Positions 60,711-64,000 of a DNA stretch of 64,000 bases are shown here, one piece after another. Source of the stretch: Halorussus aquaticus (GTDB lineage Archaea > Halobacteriota > Halobacteria > Halobacteriales > Haladaptataceae); assembly GCF_024218795.1 (NCBI RefSeq), contig NZ_CP100400.1, forward strand, positions 2,232,001-2,296,000, in the 5' to 3' direction. A program made the translations under genes and the position numbers. The notes under the pieces are model-generated. The model was not told the origin of the DNA. It was given only the letters and a program-made list of their open reading frames with translations, and ran no database searches. Each line of letters begins with the position of its first letter. Positions within the stretch are counted from its first letter, which is position 1.

Positions 60711-60772
60711 GGTTCAAATCCCGGTCGGCGCACTTCTCTCGGTCACGATTCGTGAGCGACGACTGCGGTCGG
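60711..60772 (+). repeat. 62-bp direct repeat, copy 2 (tRNA-Gly tail duplicate)
   Basis: This second copy lies 123 bp from the first. Between the copies are 61 bp that include an inverted T-arm remnant (60650-60664, AGGGATTCGAACCCT) and an 8-bp inverted repeat (60665-60672 with 60700-60707, GCCAGAGG/CCTCTGGC). It cannot encode a tRNA by itself. Confidence 0.9.
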
Positions 60773-60922
60773 CGAATCCTCGAGGGCGTGGACCGGACTA
60801 TCCTCCACGAACACGAGTGGCGGAACTACGAGGAGACGTAGTCGGTCCCGTTCTGCCCGTCTCCGTCGCGGACGGCCCGCCACAATCCTTAATCTCGGAC
60901 CTGTCGTGGCCCTATCCCAGCG

Positions 60923-61471
60923 ATGCCCGACAATCCAGCCAAACAGACGAGCGAAGAGGTAGACCAGACCCAACTTGACCTCGCACGGCAGGCGGGCGAC
61001 GCCTATCAGGAGGCGCTCGACTACATGGCGAACGAGGTGGCCCACACCGGGGGCAAGGCCGAAGTCGACGACTACGTGGTAGGGTTCGCACAGGAGAAGG
61101 CCGAGGGAATGTACGTCCTCAAGGACGAGGGTCAGACGGAGTGGATGGAACCCGACGACGAGAACTGTCACCTCGAAGTCGCAGTCGCCGACGCCGAGGA
61201 CGGTCGATTCGTCCCGGGGTGTACCGTCGTCGCCACGCTGACGAGCGAGGACGGCGAACAGGTCGGTCCGACGACGGTGCCCCTCGTCTGGCACCCCGGT
61301 CTCTACCACTACGGCAAGAACCTGACGGTGCCCGAGGGCGGAACGTACACCATCGACGTGCGCGTCGAACCGCCGACGTTCAAGCGCCACGACGAGAAGA
61401 ACGGCGACCGATACGACGAGACGGTCCAAGCCGTCTTCGAGAACGTCGATATCGAGACGGGACAGGGCTAA
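60923..61471 (+). CDS. P19/FetP-like metal-binding protein (iron transporter family), leaderless of signal
   Basis: This 182-residue protein has a helical N-terminus of about 70 residues and then a P19/Tp34-like beta-sandwich, as in the Fe2+ transport periplasmic protein family. Candidate metal ligands are the His in NCHLEVAVADA, the second His of LVWHPGLYHYGKN, and the His in FKRHDEKNG. The methionine that helps form the copper/iron site in Campylobacter P19 is replaced (PLVW instead of PMVA). No signal peptide is present, so the protein seems cytoplasmic unless it is exported otherwise. It stands alone after tRNA-Gly. A hairpin follows 50 nt after the stop. Confidence 0.7.
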   Translation: MPDNPAKQTSEEVDQTQLDLARQAGDAYQEALDYMANEVAHTGGKAEVDDYVVGFAQEKAEGMYVLKDEGQTEWMEPDDENCHLEVAVADAEDGRFVPGCTVVATLTSEDGEQVGPTTVPLVWHPGLYHYGKNLTVPEGGTYTIDVRVEPPTFKRHDEKNGDRYDETVQAVFENVDIETGQG

Positions 61472-61521
61472 TCGGGAGCAGTCACTCGATTTTCGGAGGG
61501 AGACGTATCGAACTGCGACGT

Positions 61522-61541
61522 TCCGGAGGATTCTCTCCGGA
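61522..61541 (+). terminator. hairpin after the P19-like gene
   Basis: A 7-bp inverted repeat (TCCGGAG, loop GATTCT, CTCCGGA) lies 50 nt after the stop. A T-rich run (TTGTTTTTCT) follows about 35 nt later, at 61576-61585, and may be the actual terminator. Confidence 0.45.
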
Positions 61542-61694
61542 GCCAGAGTGAGAATATCTAACAGGTTCGGCCGTGTTGTTTTTCTACCAGAACGGAGTAT
61601 CCAATGACGAATACGTATCCGCCCCGACTGCGTACACTCACGCCACGGTAGGTACCCGCTCAGTGATGAACGTACTTCGCACTCCGAGACAACG

Positions 61695-64000
61695 ATGAGC
61701 GGCCGGGTACGCGTACTCTACGTCACCCCTCGCCGAGCGCTCGGGAAACGCCTCGAATCGCTGTTTGCGAGCGAACGTCCCGACGTGGCGTTCTCGTTCG
61801 TCACCAGCGTCGAAGGGGCCCGCGCCGCGCTCCGCGCCGAACGAATCGACCGCGTCGTTCTCGACGCGGCGGTCGGTGGCCCGGCGTCCGAGCGCGAACT
61901 CCGGCGCGAGGACTCCGACGCGAGCGTCACCACTATCTCGAGTACCGGCGTCGGGAGGTCATCCGAGGAAATCGGCGGTCAGTTGTCGGGAGGGGAACCC
62001 GAACCGGTCCGCGCTCTCGCGCGACGAATCGTGGACGGCGTCGCGTTCGAGGCCGTCGCCGACGGCGGCGTCGAGGACGACCACTTCTGGGCGCTCGCCG
62101 AGGGACTCTCGGACGGCGTCCTCGTCATCGACACCGACAGCGTCGTCCGATTCGCTAACCCCGCCGTCGAGGGGATTTTCGGCTACGCGCCCGACGAACT
62201 CGTCGGGGAGTCGCTGACGAAACTCATGCCCGAGGACCTCGCCGAGCGACACCGCGAGAGAATCGAGAGCTACCTCCGGGAAGGGGAGCGACACGTCGAT
62301 TGGAACTACCTCGAACTCACCGGCCGACACCGCGACGGGAGCGACGTGGCGCTCAGCGTCTCCTTCAGCGAGTACGTCGCGGGCGACGAGGTTCGGTTCA
62401 CCGGCGTCGTCCGAGACATCTCCGAGCGCAAGCGTCGGGAGTCGGAACTCCACGACCGGATTCGCCAACAGCGGGCGCTCTCGACGTTCTCCCGGCACGC
62501 GCTCGGCGACGAACCGCTCGACGACCTGATGGACGAGGCGGTCGAACTCGTCGCCGAGGCGCTCGAACAGGAGTACGCCGGGGTGCTGGAGTATCGCGCC
62601 GACTCGGACGACCTCCTGACCCGTGCGGTGGCCGGGTGGTCCGACGACATCGTGGATTCGGCCGCGATAGGCACCGAACGAGACTCGCAAGCCGGGTACA
62701 CCCTGCTGACGGAGGAACCCGTCGTGACCGAGGACCTGACCACAGAGGACCGGTTCTCTTCCGACGAACTGCTCGAATCGGTCGACGCGACCGGCGGTAT
62801 CTCCGCGTTGATTGGCTCTCCCGACGAACCGTGGGGCGTCCTCGGGAGCCACGACCCCGACCCGCAGTCCTACGCGGACCACGACGTGCAGTTCGTCCAG
62901 AGCATCGCCCACATCCTCGCCACCGTCATCCAGCGCCGCGAGCGCGAGCGGCGACTCGAACGCTCCGAGGCGATGCTCGACGCGGTCGGCGACGGGGTGT
63001 ACGCCCTCGACGCCGACTCCCGGTTCGTCGCGGTCAACGACGCCTACGTCGACCTGACGGGGTACGACCCCGAGGAACTGCTGGGCGAACACGCCTCGAA
63101 GGTAATCGGCCCGTCGCTCTACGAGGACTCCAAGCGGATACAGGCCGTCCTCGAAGGCGGCGAGGACGTGGTGACGACGGAGGTGACGTTGCCCACGGCC
63201 GACGGCGGGTCGATACCCGTCGAAGTCCGCATCACGCCGTTCTCGCTCGGCGACGAGACCGGTCGGGTCGGCGTCGTCCGCGACGTCTCCGAGCGGAAAC
63301 ACCGCGAGGAGAAACTCACCTCGCTCAACGAGATGTTCCGGTCGCTGGTGGACGCCGAGACCCGGACCGAAATCTGCCAGTGCGGGGTGGACACCGCTGT
63401 CGAGGTTCTCGGCTTCCCGAACGCGGCCGTGGCGCTCTACGACGACGATACGAACTCGCTCGTCCCGACGGTTCGGCGCTGGAACGGGGACGACATCGAC
63501 GACGCGCTCCTCGGGAGTCGCGCGGAGGGCGTCGCGTGGCAGACGTTCGTCGAGAGCGAGACCAAGCAGTACGACGAACTCCGTTCCGAACTCGACGCCG
63601 ACACCGCGATGCAGAGCGCGCTCGCGGTTCCGCTCGGAAAGTACGGCGTGTTCATCGCGGCGTCCCCGGACCGCGACGCGTTCGACGCGACCGACAGGTC
63701 TCTCGCCGACATGCTGAGTTCGAACCTGCGGTCGGCGCTCGACCGGTCCGAGCGCGAGGAGACGCTTCGGGACCAGCGCAATGACCTGCAGAAGAAGAAT
63801 CGGGAACTCGAACGGGTCAACCGCCTCAACAGCGTGATTCGGGAGATAACCAAGGCGCTGACGCAGGCGTCGTCGAAGGAAGACGTGATGCAGGCGGTGT
63901 GCAGTCGGTTGACTGAGTCGGGACCGTATCGGTTCGCGTGGTTCGGCACGCACGACACGGCGACCGACGAGGTCCGGCCCGAGGCGTGGGCCGGGGTGGA
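61695..64000 (+). CDS. PAS/GAF multi-domain sensor, probably Bat-type regulator, cut by window end
   Basis: The visible 768 residues begin with a short receiver-like domain (MSGRVRVLYVTPRRALGKRL, about 1-110). A PAS domain follows (about 125-245; DGVLVIDTDSVVRFANPAVE), then GAF (about 260-415), a second PAS (about 420-535; DGVYALDADSRFVAVNDAYV), a second GAF (about 545-690), and the start of a third GAF-like domain. The linker LERVNRLNSVIREITKALTQ, followed by QAVCSRLTESGPYRFAWFG, is typical of bacterio-opsin-activator-like proteins, which end in an HTH_10 domain. A histidine kinase end is also possible. The gene continues past the window, so the output domain is not visible. Confidence 0.85.
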   Translation, partial: MSGRVRVLYVTPRRALGKRLESLFASERPDVAFSFVTSVEGARAALRAERIDRVVLDAAVGGPASERELRREDSDASVTTISSTGVGRSSEEIGGQLSGGEPEPVRALARRIVDGVAFEAVADGGVEDDHFWALAEGLSDGVLVIDTDSVVRFANPAVEGIFGYAPDELVGESLTKLMPEDLAERHRERIESYLREGERHVDWNYLELTGRHRDGSDVALSVSFSEYVAGDEVRFTGVVRDISERKRRESELHDRIRQQRALSTFSRHALGDEPLDDLMDEAVELVAEALEQEYAGVLEYRADSDDLLTRAVAGWSDDIVDSAAIGTERDSQAGYTLLTEEPVVTEDLTTEDRFSSDELLESVDATGGISALIGSPDEPWGVLGSHDPDPQSYADHDVQFVQSIAHILATVIQRRERERRLERSEAMLDAVGDGVYALDADSRFVAVNDAYVDLTGYDPEELLGEHASKVIGPSLYEDSKRIQAVLEGGEDVVTTEVTLPTADGGSIPVEVRITPFSLGDETGRVGVVRDVSERKHREEKLTSLNEMFRSLVDAETRTEICQCGVDTAVEVLGFPNAAVALYDDDTNSLVPTVRRWNGDDIDDALLGSRAEGVAWQTFVESETKQYDELRSELDADTAMQSALAVPLGKYGVFIAASPDRDAFDATDRSLADMLSSNLRSALDRSEREETLRDQRNDLQKKNRELERVNRLNSVIREITKALTQASSKEDVMQAVCSRLTESGPYRFAWFGTHDTATDEVRPEAWAGV

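Noticed and set aside
60588-60772. CRISPR-like or tandem repeat array next to tRNA-Gly
   Set aside because: Only two copies that begin inside the tRNA; no further units, and no cas genes in the window.

Overview
The window is haloarchaeal chromosome (class Halobacteria). The proteins are very acidic and GC-rich. Many genes appear leaderless, with a TTTAT/TTTAC-type TATA box about 25-29 nt before the start codon. Secreted proteins carry twin-arginine or lipobox signals. The gene content (split nuoJ, fused nuoCD with no nuoEFG, Agl23, Bat-type sensor, archaeal PilB/PilC pair) also fits. A Halorussus-like genus is possible, but I cannot assign one from sequence alone. Nearly everything is core chromosome. 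I see no insertion sequence, CRISPR array, replication origin or prophage.

Layout. 1-5.8 kb: cytochrome oxidase subunit I with small membrane proteins around it, then a UspA protein. 5.8-13.5 kb: a complete branched-chain-type (Liv) ABC transporter with an unusual Cys-rich Tat-exported binding protein, a thioredoxin-fold protein and an acyl-CoA ligase. 13.8-25 kb: a small unknown gene, a helix-hairpin-helix protein resembling a DNA glycosylase, acetyl-CoA synthetase, a lipoprotein, the methylmalonyl-CoA mutase large subunit, an ABC-2 exporter followed by a decayed second ABC gene, a CBS-ParB/SerK-like protein and a TrkA-N/DHH protein. 25-35.7 kb: an 11-gene Nuo/Fpo-type complex I operon on the minus strand (ABCDHIJJKLMN). 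36-40 kb: purK-purE and agl23. 40-45.5 kb: ribH, an aspartate-type aminotransferase, a broken uspA, a sugar MFS transporter, uridine phosphorylase and an EamA transporter. 45.6-54 kb: a nucleoside uptake and salvage block (cytidine deaminase, two permeases, a double ATPase, two BMP binding proteins, a phosphohexomutase-family enzyme). 54-60.5 kb: small haloarchaeal proteins, a PilB/PilC pair and a methyltransferase. 60.5-64 kb: tRNA-Gly(TCC) with a duplicated 3' end, a P19-like metal-binding protein, and a PAS/GAF sensor cut by the window edge.

How the parts work together. Complex I and the haem-copper oxidase feed the same aerobic respiratory chain. AcsA, the acyl-CoA ligase, the Liv transporter and MutA point to growth on small organic acids. 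The nucleoside ABC system plus Cdd, Udp and the phosphomutase-family enzyme suggest nucleoside catabolism.

The most interesting items are structural. They are an in-frame 99-bp insertion with two perfect hairpins inside purK, a duplicated tRNA-Gly tail with a 61-bp spacer, an ATPase/permease deletion chimera, a 27-bp tandem duplication in a Rossmann fold, a glycosylase-like protein without the expected catalytic Asp, and a 28-residue membrane microprotein beside coxA. I did not find a clearly new multi-gene system.
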